Source: Syntrophotalea acetylenivorans
GTDB taxonomy: Bacteria; Desulfobacterota; Desulfuromonadia; Desulfuromonadales; Syntrophotaleaceae
Length of the DNA: 64,000 nucleotides
Assembly: GCF_001887775.1 (NCBI RefSeq)
Contig: NZ_CP015519.1
Location: forward strand, 62,001 to 126,000
Direction of reading: 5' to 3'
Part shown: in pieces, positions 44,341 through 52,540 of the stretch
Layout: each line of letters begins with the position of its first letter
Position numbering within the stretch: position 1 is the stretch's first letter
Notes under the pieces: generated by a model
What the model was told of the DNA's origin: nothing
What the model saw: only the letters and a program-made list of their open reading frames with translations
Databases searched by the model: none
Translations under genes and position numbers: made by a program

Positions 44341-44475
44341 TGAGTGATGGGTGATGGGTGATGGGTGATGGGTGATGGGTGATGGGTGATGGGTGATGGG
44401 TGATGGGTGATGGGTGATGGGTGATGGGTGATGGGTGATGGGTGATGGGTGATGGGTGATGGGTGATGGGTGAGC
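44336..44475. repeat. Perfect 18-copy GATGGGT tandem repeat
   Basis: Begins at the rlmKL stop with 7-mers GTAATAC-GTGATGA and continues as 18 exact copies of GATGGGT (44346-44471). Perfect identity indicates a recent slippage expansion of a left-arm 7-mer. No right arm follows. Confidence 0.95.
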
Positions 44476-44499
44476 TATTGGCCTTCTAGAAGGGCAGAA

Positions 44500-44630
44500 A
44501 CCTTTTTCACCGCAGAGATCGCTGAGGACGCAGAGAAAGGCAAACACCAATCTAGCTTGATGTGGTTTTCAGGCTTTTCTCTGTGCTCTCTGCGTCCTCG
44601 AGTGAGCAGAGCGAACGGGCGGTGAAAAAC
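44500..44630. repeat. 9-mer palindromic unit with AGTGAGC tail
   Basis: Left arm CCGCAGAGATCGCTGAGGA (from 44510), right arm CTCTGTGCT-CTCTGCGTC (44578-44595) and tail CGAGTGAGCAGAGCGAACGG to 44620. It precedes the TPM-domain gene by about 30 nt. Confidence 0.85.
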
Positions 44631-44661
44631 GATTTTGAGTCAGATTTTTCAGGAGGCGCCG

Positions 44662-45678
44662 ATGCCACGTTTTGGTGTTCTATTTCTGATTTTGGCAACT
44701 GTGCTGTTTTGCGCTTGTCCTCGAACAGATAATCAGGAGATAGACGATCAGGCAGGTCTGATGGCGCCGATTGAACGGCAGCGGGTGGTCTCTTTTGCGC
44801 ACAGCCTGTTGCGGAATCAGGACATCGAACTCAAAGTGGTGATCCTGGAAAGAGCAGCCGCCGATCTCGACCAAAAGGCTCTGAAGTTATTTGAGGATTA
44901 CAGGGTCGGGAATCAAACTCACGGCGCCCGAGGGTTGTTGCTGGTGATCGATCCGTTGGGTCATTAACTGCGGCTGGAGGTCGGTTACGACCTGGAAGGG
45001 CTCTACCCGGATGGTTTTGTCGGCTATGTCGAAAATCAGCAGATGGCGCCCTTTTTTCAGGCCAGCCGTGTTGGTGCCGGGATCGAAGCGACGGTCGAAT
45101 TGCTGATCGCTCGTGCCTCAGAAGTTGGCATAGCTGATGTGGTCGACGGAGGGACTTCTCTAACCCATCTGTCCGGTGGGGGCGGAGCCCGCATCGACGT
45201 GCAAGTGGGCAGTGGTGTTGGGGAAAAAGAGCGTGTGGCGGATAGCGCGCCTTTTGCCGCCGCGGATTCACCGGAAGAGACTTTGCAGCGCTATTTACAG
45301 GTATTGCAGGGGCACATCAAAGATCCGGATTTAGGTCTCTATACGCCGCAAACCAGGGAGTTTTTTCGCAATTGGCTGGTAACGGATGCCCAGCAGGACA
45401 ACGAACTGCGTGAGCTGCAACGGGTCATTGAACAGGGCAGGGTGGTGGTTGCGGGCGAACTGGCGGTAGTGCGCTTTCCCATCGGTCAGCGGCGTAACTC
45501 TCCCTATCTGCTGCGGCGCGGTGAGGGTGGCTGGATGCTCGATTTTTCCGCCATGAGCCGCCTGCTCGGCTTCAATCATCGAAACCAGTGGTTCTTTCGT
45601 AGCACGGAACACGAATTCATGTTCGCTTTTAACGACCTGCGATTCGATAGGAACGGGTTTCCGCATGAAGATCCGTGA
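44662..45678 (+). pseudogene. TPM-domain lipoprotein-like gene interrupted by in-frame TAA
   Basis: A single frame runs from ATG 44662 (AGGAGG 7 nt upstream) to the stop at 45676-45678, with one TAA at 44965-44967 after 101 codons. The N-terminus has a hydrophobic signal ending in FCACP, a poor lipobox. The region across the stop is a TPM (YgcG) domain: HGARGLLLVIDPLGH, stop, LRLEVGYDLEGLYPDGF. A CAA to TAA change would restore the domain. The downstream 236 codons include a Gly-rich stretch and a second part (YLQVLQGHIKDPDLGLYTP) of unknown function. It may be a true nonsense mutation, a sequencing error, or read-through; a truncated product could start at ATG 45043. Normal TPM proteins are periplasmic or membrane-linked. 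Confidence 0.75.
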
Positions 45679-45798
45679 GGGAAGGGCCGTGAGGGATGAT
45701 GCCGTGAGGATGAAGCCGTGAGGATGGTGCTGTTACTTATGATTCACGTCTTCTTACTCACGATTCACGTTTTTTTACTCACGACTCACGGCCTTTAG
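45675..45798. repeat. 7/14-mer palindromic repeat between convergent genes
   Basis: Left arm CCGTGAGGATGAAG and related 14-bp units (45683-45730). Right arm of ATTCACG, ACTCACG and similar units (45740-45790). Lies between the TPM gene and the convergent mntP gene and may end both transcripts. Confidence 0.8.
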
Positions 45799-45801
45799 AA
45801 G

Positions 45802-46365
45802 TTACGCACCTAAAAGATGTTCCAGCAAAACCTTGGTGCCGATGCCGATGAGAATCAGGCCGCCCAGGACCTCGACCCGTTGTCCCCACAGGGCGCCGAT
45901 GCGTCGCCCAAGGAGCATTCCGATCAGGGTGAGCAGTCCGGCGACCAGGCCGATTACGACAGCCGGTTTCCAGATGGAGACACCGAGCATGCCGAGAGAA
46001 AGGCCGACCGCCAGGGCGTCGATACTGGTGGCTACCGAAAGCACCACCAGCGACAAGCCGCGAGTGGGGTCGCCGGTTTCTCGTTGATCTTCCTCCTTGA
46101 AGGCTTCATGGATCATCTTGCCGCCGACAAAGGCCAGCAGGCCAAACGCCAACCAGTGGTCGAAAGCCGCCAGCTGTTTTTGTACGGTGATGCCGGCCAG
46201 CCAACCGATAACCGGCATCAGGGCCTGAAACAGGCCGAAATGAAAGCCGAGGCGAAAGAGATGGCGTCCGGTCAGGGGGGCTACCGCCAGGCCGACACCG
46301 AGGGATACGGCAAAGGCATCCATGGCCAGGGCCAGGGCGATGCCAAGCAGGGTGATGAAATCCAT
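45802..46365 (-). CDS. mntP: Manganese efflux pump MntP
   Basis: A 187-aa polytopic membrane protein of the MntP (YebN/DUF204) family with six hydrophobic helices in two similar halves. Conserved acidic membrane motifs: ALAMDAFAVSLGVGLAV (about 11-27) and SVATSIDALAVGLSLGM (about 108-124). It exports Mn(II). The start at 46365 is supported by AAGGA on the minus strand. I looked for a yybP-ykoY manganese riboswitch in the 46366-46470 leader and did not see its core. Confidence 0.93.
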   Translation of the reverse strand: MDFITLLGIALALAMDAFAVSLGVGLAVAPLTGRHLFRLGFHFGLFQALMPVIGWLAGITVQKQLAAFDHWLAFGLLAFVGGKMIHEAFKEEDQRETGDPTRGLSLVVLSVATSIDALAVGLSLGMLGVSIWKPAVVIGLVAGLLTLIGMLLGRRIGALWGQRVEVLGGLILIGIGTKVLLEHLLGA

Positions 46366-46469
46366 GGGGTTCCTTTTGTCTAGCGGCCACGCAAGGGTGG
46401 TTTTGTTGGTTTCCCGTCGGTGTACCAGTCAGCGGGATTGGTTGTCAATGTTAAAGAAGACTTTTAGAA

Positions 46470-46531
46470 TCCGTAATGCGTGACGCGTAACAGGTAATAG
46501 GTTAAAATCCCTTACGGCTTACGGCTTGCAG
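46470..46531. repeat. 7-mer palindromic repeat
   Basis: GTAATGC-GTGACGC left arm continuing GTAACAG-GTAATAG at 46473-46500; right arm CTTACGG-CTTACGG-CTTGCAG at 46511-46531. The simplest and clearest example of the 7-bp phase in the window. Confidence 0.9.
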
Positions 46532-46566
46532 GGTTTTCGTTGTTCGATGAGGAAAGGAAGACAAAA

Positions 46567-47361
46567 ATGAGGTTTTTACTGATAGGGCTGTTGTTGATTG
46601 GTTGGGCGAGTATTGCTTCGGCCTTCCCCCAGGAGGATTGCGGAGAGAAACGCTGCACCGACTGTCATAGCCTCACGAAAGAGGAAGCCGGTTTTCTGCT
46701 CGGTGCCGGTGCCGACCGGGTTCTGAAAGTCGACCAGGCCGAAATGCCCGGAGTGTGGGCGGTGGAGGTTGAAAAGTCCGGCCGTAAATATCCGGTATAT
46801 ATCAACTACAGCAAGAGTCACTTGCTCCGGGGCCAGGTAGTACGCCTGAAGGATGGTGAAAATCTCACCAAGCTTCGGATGGCATCGCTTAACCGGGTTG
46901 ATGTTTCCCGCATTCCTTTAGAAGATGCCTTGATCATCGGTGATCCTCAAGCTTCTAAAAAGGTGGTTGTCTTTACCGATCCTCAGTGCCACTTTTGCGC
47001 CAAGCTGCATCGCGAATTGCCGGAGGTGGTGGCTCGCGATCCCAATATCGCCTTTTACATCAAGTTGCTGCCCCTTGCCATGCATCCCGATGCATATCAT
47101 ATCGCCAAGAGCATTGTTTGTAACCGGTCCATGGAAATGCTGGAGAATAGCTTTGACGGCAAGTCGGTGCCGCCGCCCTTGTGCCGCGCCGAAGCGGTCG
47201 ATGAAACCTTGGCGCTGGCCCGCAAGCTGGGTATCCGTTCCACGCCCACTCTGGTACTGCCCGATGGTCGGCCTTTCTCCGGTTATAAAAAAGCCGATCA
47301 ACTCTTGAACTTGCTCGATTCCTCAGAAATAGATTCCTCGGTAGAACCTGGCAAACGTTGA
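46567..47361 (+). CDS. DsbC-like thioredoxin-fold protein with an N-terminal CxxCH motif
   Basis: Periplasmic disulfide-isomerase-like protein, 264 aa from ATG 46567 (AGGAAAGGAAG upstream). Signal peptide MRFLLIGLLLIGWASIASA, then a short Cys-rich segment with Cys25 and CTDCH at 30-34, a c-type heme-binding pattern, then a DsbC-like N-terminal domain (VWAVEVEKSGRKYPVYINYSK). The thioredoxin fold has active site CHFC (about 141-144) in FTDPQCHFCAKLH and cis-Pro in IRSTPTLVLPDG. An extra Cys pair is near VCNRS/PPLCRAE. Whether the CxxCH really binds heme or is a second redox pair is open. An upstream TTG at 46540 is a poorer start. Confidence 0.85.
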   Translation: MRFLLIGLLLIGWASIASAFPQEDCGEKRCTDCHSLTKEEAGFLLGAGADRVLKVDQAEMPGVWAVEVEKSGRKYPVYINYSKSHLLRGQVVRLKDGENLTKLRMASLNRVDVSRIPLEDALIIGDPQASKKVVVFTDPQCHFCAKLHRELPEVVARDPNIAFYIKLLPLAMHPDAYHIAKSIVCNRSMEMLENSFDGKSVPPPLCRAEAVDETLALARKLGIRSTPTLVLPDGRPFSGYKKADQLLNLLDSSEIDSSVEPGKR

Positions 47362-47431
47362 TAATGGCTTGCCTTGTTGACGGGTTTTTGTTAAAAGACA
47401 GGATCAACTTTTCTATTCAGGAGGGGCAAAT

Positions 47432-48199
47432 ATGGGTTTGATGGCAGGGAAACGTGGGATTATCTTTGGCGTTGCCAATGACAAGAGTATCGCCTGGGGA
47501 ATCGCCCAGCAGCTGAGGGCCGCTGGTGCCACGCTGGCTTTCACCTATCTTAACGAGGCGTTGGAAAAGCGGGTTCGGCCTTTGGCTGAGAGTCTCGATT
47601 CTGAACTGGTCCTGCCCTGCGACTTGTCAAAAGACGAGGACATTGAGGCCGTTTTCAAGAAGGTCGGCGAGCAATGGGGGGACATTGATTTTGTCGTCCA
47701 TGCCGTGGCTTTCGCCAATCGTGAAGACCTTAAAAATCCCTTCAGCCAGACCAGCCGCGAAGGTTTTACTCTGGCTATGGATATCAGCGCTTATACCCTG
47801 GTGGCTGTGAGCCGCGCTGCGGCACCGCTGATGAAAGATGGTGGCAGCATCGTCACCATGACCTATCTCGGCGCTCAACGGGCAGTACCCAACTATAACG
47901 TCATGGGTGTGGCCAAAGCGGCCCTTGAGGCTTCGACCCGCTATCTGGCAGCCGAATTGGGCGAGCAGGGGATTCGCGTTAACGCCATCTCCGCCGGTCC
48001 GATCAAGACTCTGGCAGCTTCGGCTGTCGGCAAGTTCAAAGAAAAGCTCAAGGTCATGGACGAGCGCGCACCTCTGCGTCGCACCGTGACCCAGGATGAA
48101 GTGGGCAAGTCGGCCCTTTACCTGCTCTCCGACCTGTCCAGCGGCGTTACTGGCGAAACCCATTTTGTCGATGCCGGGTTTAATTTCGTCGTTTCCTGA
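47432..48199 (+). CDS. fabI: Enoyl-ACP reductase (NADH)
   Basis: FabI of type II fatty acid synthesis, reducing trans-2-enoyl-ACP, 255 aa. SDR fold with GVANDKSIAWGIAQQL (about 12-27), SLDSELVLPCDLSKDEDI, catalytic Tyr-x6-Lys in YNVMGVAKAALEA, and the substrate loop AISAGPIKTLAAS. Strong AGGAGG site. A Rho-independent terminator follows. Confidence 0.96.
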   Translation: MGLMAGKRGIIFGVANDKSIAWGIAQQLRAAGATLAFTYLNEALEKRVRPLAESLDSELVLPCDLSKDEDIEAVFKKVGEQWGDIDFVVHAVAFANREDLKNPFSQTSREGFTLAMDISAYTLVAVSRAAAPLMKDGGSIVTMTYLGAQRAVPNYNVMGVAKAALEASTRYLAAELGEQGIRVNAISAGPIKTLAASAVGKFKEKLKVMDERAPLRRTVTQDEVGKSALYLLSDLSSGVTGETHFVDAGFNFVVS

Positions 48200-48223
48200 T
48201 CGACTTTTACTTTTATAACTGCG

Positions 48224-48250
48224 AAAAGGGCCCAGCCGGGCCCTTTTTTT
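48224..48250 (+). terminator. Rho-independent terminator after fabI
   Basis: Stem AAAAGGGCCC / GGGCCCTTTT with loop AGCC and a seven-T run. It ends 19 nt before the hflX start, so it could also be a leader attenuator for hflX. Confidence 0.93.
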
Positions 48251-48269
48251 ATCTATTGGCGGCAATAAT

Positions 48270-49913
48270 TTGATACACGGCAATCTCACCGGACTGAAAA
48301 CCAGCCAGGTCAAGGCGCTGGAGCGCATCTACCGACGTCGTATACCGGCTTCGCAGATCGTGACCGGCGAATTGGCCCGTTACCTGACCGAGATTTCCCA
48401 GGAGATTCGACGTCAGGTTGGGCTGATCATCGATCGATCGGGTGCGGTCAAGTATGTCATCGTCGGTGATGATCGAGAGATCGTGATCCCTGACTTGTCC
48501 GACTTTGCTCTCGGTCGCAGCGGCTTGCGCGGTCTGCGCTGCGTCCACACCCATTTGCAACGGGACCCCCTGAGTACCGATGACCTGACTGACCTGGCCC
48601 TGCTGCGTCTCGATCTGATGGTGGCCATTGAGGTTGGTGAGCAGGGACTGCCTGGCGAGGTGCACTACGGCCATATTTTACCACCCAATCGCTCTGGCAA
48701 AAGTGTCGAGGTTTTAAAGGCCTCTTCCATCTATGAGTTGGATCTCGATCTGGCCAGCTTTTTACGGGCTCTTGAAAGAGAACTCGAGATGAAGATGGCC
48801 GAAACCGTGGATCTGTCGGATACCCGGGAAAAGGCCATTCTGATATCGGTCAGTCAGGATTCCCGCCGGGAAACGGAAGATTCTCTCGATGAACTGGAAG
48901 AACTGGCACGCACCGCCGATGTGGTGGTCCTCGATCGTTTCGTGCAGCGGCCGCGGCGGATTAATCCCAAGTATCTCATGGGGGAAGGCAAGGCTCGCGA
49001 GGTGGTGATCAGCGCTCTGCAGCAGGGGGCGACCCTTCTGATTTTTGACCAGGACCTGGCGCCGAGTCAGGTGCGATCCATTGCGGCCCTGACTGACTTG
49101 AAGGTCATCGATCGCAGTCAGCTCATTCTCGATATTTTTGCCCGCCGTGCCCATACCCGGGATGGCAAGGTTCAGGTCGAGCTGGCCCAGTTAAAATATA
49201 TTCTGCCCCGTTTGAGCGGCCGAGGGATCGCCCTATCCCGACTCATGGGCGGTATCGGCGGTCGCGGTCCGGGAGAAACCAAACTTGAAATCGATCGGCG
49301 CCGCATCCGTGATCGCATCAATCGCCTGGAGCGAGAGCTCAAAAGTTTGTCCCGGGGGCGTCTGCAACGCCGCAGTCGGCGTGCCAAAGCGGGTGTACCT
49401 ATAGTCTCTATCGTCGGTTATACCAATGCCGGCAAATCGACTCTCCTTAACGCCCTGACCCAGAGTGAGGTATTAACGGAAAACCTGCTCTTTGCTACCC
49501 TCGATACCGCTACCCGAAGGTTGCGGTTTCCCCAGGAGAGGGAAGTCATCATTACCGATACCGTCGGTTTTATCCGTAAATTACCACCGAGTCTGCTCGG
49601 CGCCTTTAAGGCCACTCTGGAGGAGATGGAGGATGCCGACCTGTTGTTGCATGTGGTCGACGCCTCTAATCCTAGATTCGAGGAGCAGGTCAGTGCGGTG
49701 GAGCGAATTTTGCTTGATTTGGATTTGGACCGAATTCCAAGATTGTTGATTTTCAACAAGGTTGACTTGTTGCCGGCCGACGAAGTAGCGGCCTTGTGCC
49801 GTCGCTTCGAGGCCTTGCCTATTTCCGCGATGGATCGAAATAGTTTTGAGCCGCTGCTGGAAGTGCTGGAAAAGCGTTGTTGGCCCGATTCCCAAAGGGA
49901 TAACGGTAGCTAG
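48270..49913 (+). CDS. hflX: Ribosome-associated GTPase HflX
   Basis: HflX GTPase, 547 aa, which splits or rescues stalled 70S ribosomes. It has the longer N-terminal extension (about 1-185) seen in deltaproteobacterial and archaeal-like forms, the nucleotide-binding HflX domain (about 200-360: RINPKYLMGEGKAREV, SGRGIALSRLMGGIGGRGPG), and a G domain with G1 GYTNAGKSTLLNAL (about 384-397), DTVGFIRKLP (G3) and NKVD (G4). TTG start; no closer start keeps the N-terminal domain. It begins just after the fabI terminator; no promoter was recognised. Confidence 0.93.
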   Translation: MIHGNLTGLKTSQVKALERIYRRRIPASQIVTGELARYLTEISQEIRRQVGLIIDRSGAVKYVIVGDDREIVIPDLSDFALGRSGLRGLRCVHTHLQRDPLSTDDLTDLALLRLDLMVAIEVGEQGLPGEVHYGHILPPNRSGKSVEVLKASSIYELDLDLASFLRALERELEMKMAETVDLSDTREKAILISVSQDSRRETEDSLDELEELARTADVVVLDRFVQRPRRINPKYLMGEGKAREVVISALQQGATLLIFDQDLAPSQVRSIAALTDLKVIDRSQLILDIFARRAHTRDGKVQVELAQLKYILPRLSGRGIALSRLMGGIGGRGPGETKLEIDRRRIRDRINRLERELKSLSRGRLQRRSRRAKAGVPIVSIVGYTNAGKSTLLNALTQSEVLTENLLFATLDTATRRLRFPQEREVIITDTVGFIRKLPPSLLGAFKATLEEMEDADLLLHVVDASNPRFEEQVSAVERILLDLDLDRIPRLLIFNKVDLLPADEVAALCRRFEALPISAMDRNSFEPLLEVLEKRCWPDSQRDNGS

Positions 49914-49972
49914 AGTTTTTTTTGCAGGAACTGCCTGGTCGGTTGCTGGTGCATTACCCATAGGAGGTTGTT

Positions 49973-51640
49973 GTGGCCCGGATTTATGTGGTGGCCCTAT
50001 TCGTGTGTTTGCTGGCTGGTTGCGCAGTTGCTGATTTCCCCTGGCCCGGTGCTGCCGTAGATTCGGATGCCGCCCTGAAACAGGCCGGTGATGCTACGGT
50101 ACCCGCTGTTCAGGAGGAAAGTCAGGAAGAACTATCCGGTAACTCCGATTCAAAGATAGTGGCCGAAGAACCGGTGCCGCTGACCGAAGAGGCCGAAACG
50201 GCCCCAATGGATGCCGAGACCCTGGAAGATCTGGCCTTGTTAACAGGGGCCGATCAGTTTGTTCCTGAAGAAGAGGGTGAAACGGTCGTTGAGGAGGCTG
50301 TCTCCTTTGACCTTCCGATGGTGGAAAACGCAAAGGTTCGCCATTTTGTCAATTATTACACCGGACGCGGTCGGCATGGTTTTCGGCGATGGTTGGAGCG
50401 TTCGGGTCGTTATTTACCCATGATGAGGGAGGTCTTTGCCGAGCTGGACCTGCCTCTCGATCTGACTTATCTGGCGATGATCGAATCGGGCTTTAATCCC
50501 CGTGCCTGCAGCCGTGCCAATGCCGTGGGCCCATGGCAGTTCATGGCTAGCACCGGAAAGAATTACGGCCTAAACAACGATTGGTGGCGTGATGAACGGC
50601 GAGACCCTCTCAAGTCCACTAAGGCTGCTGCTCGCCACTTAAAGGATTTGCACAAACGTTTCGATGGGGACTGGTATTTGGCCATTGCGGCTTACAATGC
50701 CGGTCCTGGTAAGGTCGAAAGGGCGATCGGCAAATCCCGTAGCCGCGATTTTTGGCAATTGTGCCGGGGAAGTTACCTGCGCAAAGAAACCAAAAATTAT
50801 TTGCCGAAATTGCTGGCCGTGCTGCTCATTGCAAAGGAACCGGAAGCCTACAATTTTAACGATCTGCAATACCAACCGGCACTGACTTTTGATATCGCCG
50901 AGCTGCCCAGTTCTACCGATCTCGATATTGTGGCCCGATTGTGTGGTGTTTCCTATGAAGAGATTGTGGCCCTTAATCCTGAACTGAAGCGGTGGTGTAC
51001 CCCGCCTCGTCACCCCAATTACAAGGTTCGTCTGCCCGCCGGAAAGGGTACCTCCTTTTCGGCAAAGTATGCTCAGATTCCGGCTGACAGACGTGCCAAT
51101 TATCGGCGCCACAAGATCAAGCCCGGGGATACTCTCATCGGCATGGCCAAGCGCTACGGTATTCGCAGCAAAGATATTGTCGCCTTGAACAACATCCGCA
51201 ATCCCCGTTCCTTGCGGGTCGGTCGCGATCTTATTCTGCCGTTGAGGCCCGGCGCTTCACTGCCGGCGGATGTGTTGGAAGAGGGGTATGAACGGACCCG
51301 TCAGAGGCGTTATAAGATTCGCAGGGGGGACAGTCTGTGGAGCATTGCCCGCCGATTTGATGTTACCACCAGCCAATTGTGCGCCTGGAACGGTATAGGC
51401 AAGCAAACCATTCTTAAGCCGGGCAAGGTGTTGCGTGTGGCCGGCAGCACTAGGACCTCCAGTCGCGACCGGCGTAAACTGGTCTACAAAGTTCGGGCTG
51501 GTGATACACTGTGGGATATCAGTCGTCGTTATGATCTTAAGACCGGCGATATCATGCGCTGGAATCAACTGGGCAGGAGGCATGTTCTGCGTCCAGGAGA
51601 TCGTCTGACCCTTCTGGTTAAGCCGGGTCGGCAGGGATAG
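49973..51640 (+). CDS. mltD: LysM-containing membrane-bound lytic transglycosylase (MltD-like)
   Basis: Lipoprotein murein transglycosylase, 555 aa. Lipobox LLAGC (Cys17), acidic low-complexity linker (about 25-115), SLT domain (about 120-260) with catalytic Glu in LAMIESGFNPRACS and AVGPWQFMASTGKNYGL, plus AIAAYNAGPGKV. Three C-terminal LysM repeats at about 376-425, 443-490 and 504-550 (IKPGDTLIGMAKRYGI; IRRGDSLWSIARRFDV; VRAGDTLWDISRRYDL) bind peptidoglycan. GTG start with AGGAGG upstream. Confidence 0.93.
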   Translation: MARIYVVALFVCLLAGCAVADFPWPGAAVDSDAALKQAGDATVPAVQEESQEELSGNSDSKIVAEEPVPLTEEAETAPMDAETLEDLALLTGADQFVPEEEGETVVEEAVSFDLPMVENAKVRHFVNYYTGRGRHGFRRWLERSGRYLPMMREVFAELDLPLDLTYLAMIESGFNPRACSRANAVGPWQFMASTGKNYGLNNDWWRDERRDPLKSTKAAARHLKDLHKRFDGDWYLAIAAYNAGPGKVERAIGKSRSRDFWQLCRGSYLRKETKNYLPKLLAVLLIAKEPEAYNFNDLQYQPALTFDIAELPSSTDLDIVARLCGVSYEEIVALNPELKRWCTPPRHPNYKVRLPAGKGTSFSAKYAQIPADRRANYRRHKIKPGDTLIGMAKRYGIRSKDIVALNNIRNPRSLRVGRDLILPLRPGASLPADVLEEGYERTRQRRYKIRRGDSLWSIARRFDVTTSQLCAWNGIGKQTILKPGKVLRVAGSTRTSSRDRRKLVYKVRAGDTLWDISRRYDLKTGDIMRWNQLGRRHVLRPGDRLTLLVKPGRQG

Positions 51641-51643
51641 GTT

Positions 51644-51672
51644 TTGACATTTAATCTCCGGATTGCTACACT
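51644..51672 (+). promoter_or_regulatory. Sigma70-type promoter for TPR and Smr genes
   Basis: TTGACA, 17-bp spacer, TACACT. It starts just after the mltD stop. Transcription would begin near 51679, so the start of the next protein must lie downstream, supporting ATG 51813. Confidence 0.65.
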
Positions 51673-51812
51673 TCCCGCGCCCGCAGGTTAAGGGGCTTTT
51701 TCTGGTTTCGACAGTTTTGTTTCGAAATCATCTTCAGCAAAGATTCCCCGCGTGCTACGCGCAAACCCTGGCCTTTATTCGGCCTGTTTGGTTAAGAAAG
51801 GATTTCCCTCCG

Positions 51813-52538
51813 ATGATCAATCTCGGCATTTCACTGCTGGTATACACCCTGATGCTTTTGGCGTTGAATTTTGGCGCCGGGCTTCCAGTTCTCTATTCCG
51901 CCCTGCTGGCTCTGCTCGGTTTTGCCGGCAGTTTCTTTTTGCTAAGCCGCCGAACTTCCAAACAACTCACCGCCTTGATGGAAGGGGTGCAACGGGATAT
52001 GCAGGGAGGTCGAACCGAAAAGGCGATCAAGGCCCTGCAGTCTGGCTATCCCCTGGGTAAATGGCAGTTTTTTGTTAAATCCCAGATCGAAGCTCAGATC
52101 GGTTGTCTGCTCTATCTTAAACGGGATTTCGCTCAGGCCTTCGACCATCTGCAAAAGGGTTTTACCCGGCATTGGGTGGCCATGGCCATGCTGGCCATTT
52201 GCTACATGAAACGTAATAATCCCGAAAAGATGAAGGCCTCCTTCGAAAAGGCTGTGGCCGCAACCAAGAACGAATCCTTGCCCTGGGCTTTGTATGCATT
52301 TTGCCTTGATAAGGTTGGCGAGCGAAGCAAAGCCATTGAAATTCTCGAAAAAGGCATTAAGAAAGGGGCGGCCGACGATACCCTGCTGGCTAACCTGGGT
52401 GCCCTTCAAGAAGGCAAGAAGATGAAGATGAAGAGCTACGGCGACCTCTGGTATCAGTTCCATCTGGAGAAGCAGGGAACCGTGATCAAGCAACAGACCC
52501 GGGCCGTACAGGGCCGCCGGAAAATTGTGAGACGCTGA
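51813..52538 (+). CDS. Membrane-anchored TPR-like protein
   Basis: A 241-aa protein with two N-terminal hydrophobic helices (about residues 2-20 and 25-45, MINLGISLLVYTLMLLALNF) followed by TPR-like helical repeats (LYLKRDFAQAFDHLQKGF, AMLAICYMKRNNPEKMKASFEKAV, GERSKAIEILEKGIKKG). It resembles uncharacterised tetratricopeptide proteins of deltaproteobacteria. ATG 51813 was chosen because a further upstream frame start (51663) overlaps the promoter. AAGGA lies upstream with long spacing. A role as an adaptor is inferred only. Confidence 0.75.
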   Translation: MINLGISLLVYTLMLLALNFGAGLPVLYSALLALLGFAGSFFLLSRRTSKQLTALMEGVQRDMQGGRTEKAIKALQSGYPLGKWQFFVKSQIEAQIGCLLYLKRDFAQAFDHLQKGFTRHWVAMAMLAICYMKRNNPEKMKASFEKAVAATKNESLPWALYAFCLDKVGERSKAIEILEKGIKKGAADDTLLANLGALQEGKKMKMKSYGDLWYQFHLEKQGTVIKQQTRAVQGRRKIVRR

Positions 52539-52540
52539 TC

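Noticed and set aside
44336-44475. CRISPR or centromere-like iteron array
   Set aside because: An exact 7-bp tandem without spacers, in phase with the dispersed heptamers at many other sites. No replication or partition genes nearby.
45043-45678. Independent intact gene downstream of the broken TPM gene
   Set aside because: It is in the same frame as the upstream part and begins inside the TPM domain, with no ribosome site. Best read as the 3' half of one interrupted gene, though weak internal initiation cannot be excluded.
46366-46470. yybP-ykoY manganese riboswitch before mntP
   Set aside because: The leader lacks the conserved core and second metal-binding loop that I would expect. Only an ordinary AAGGA site is seen.
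51663-51812. Upstream start for the TPR gene
   Set aside because: That start overlaps a good sigma70-type promoter, and the extra residues have no helical repeat or signal character.
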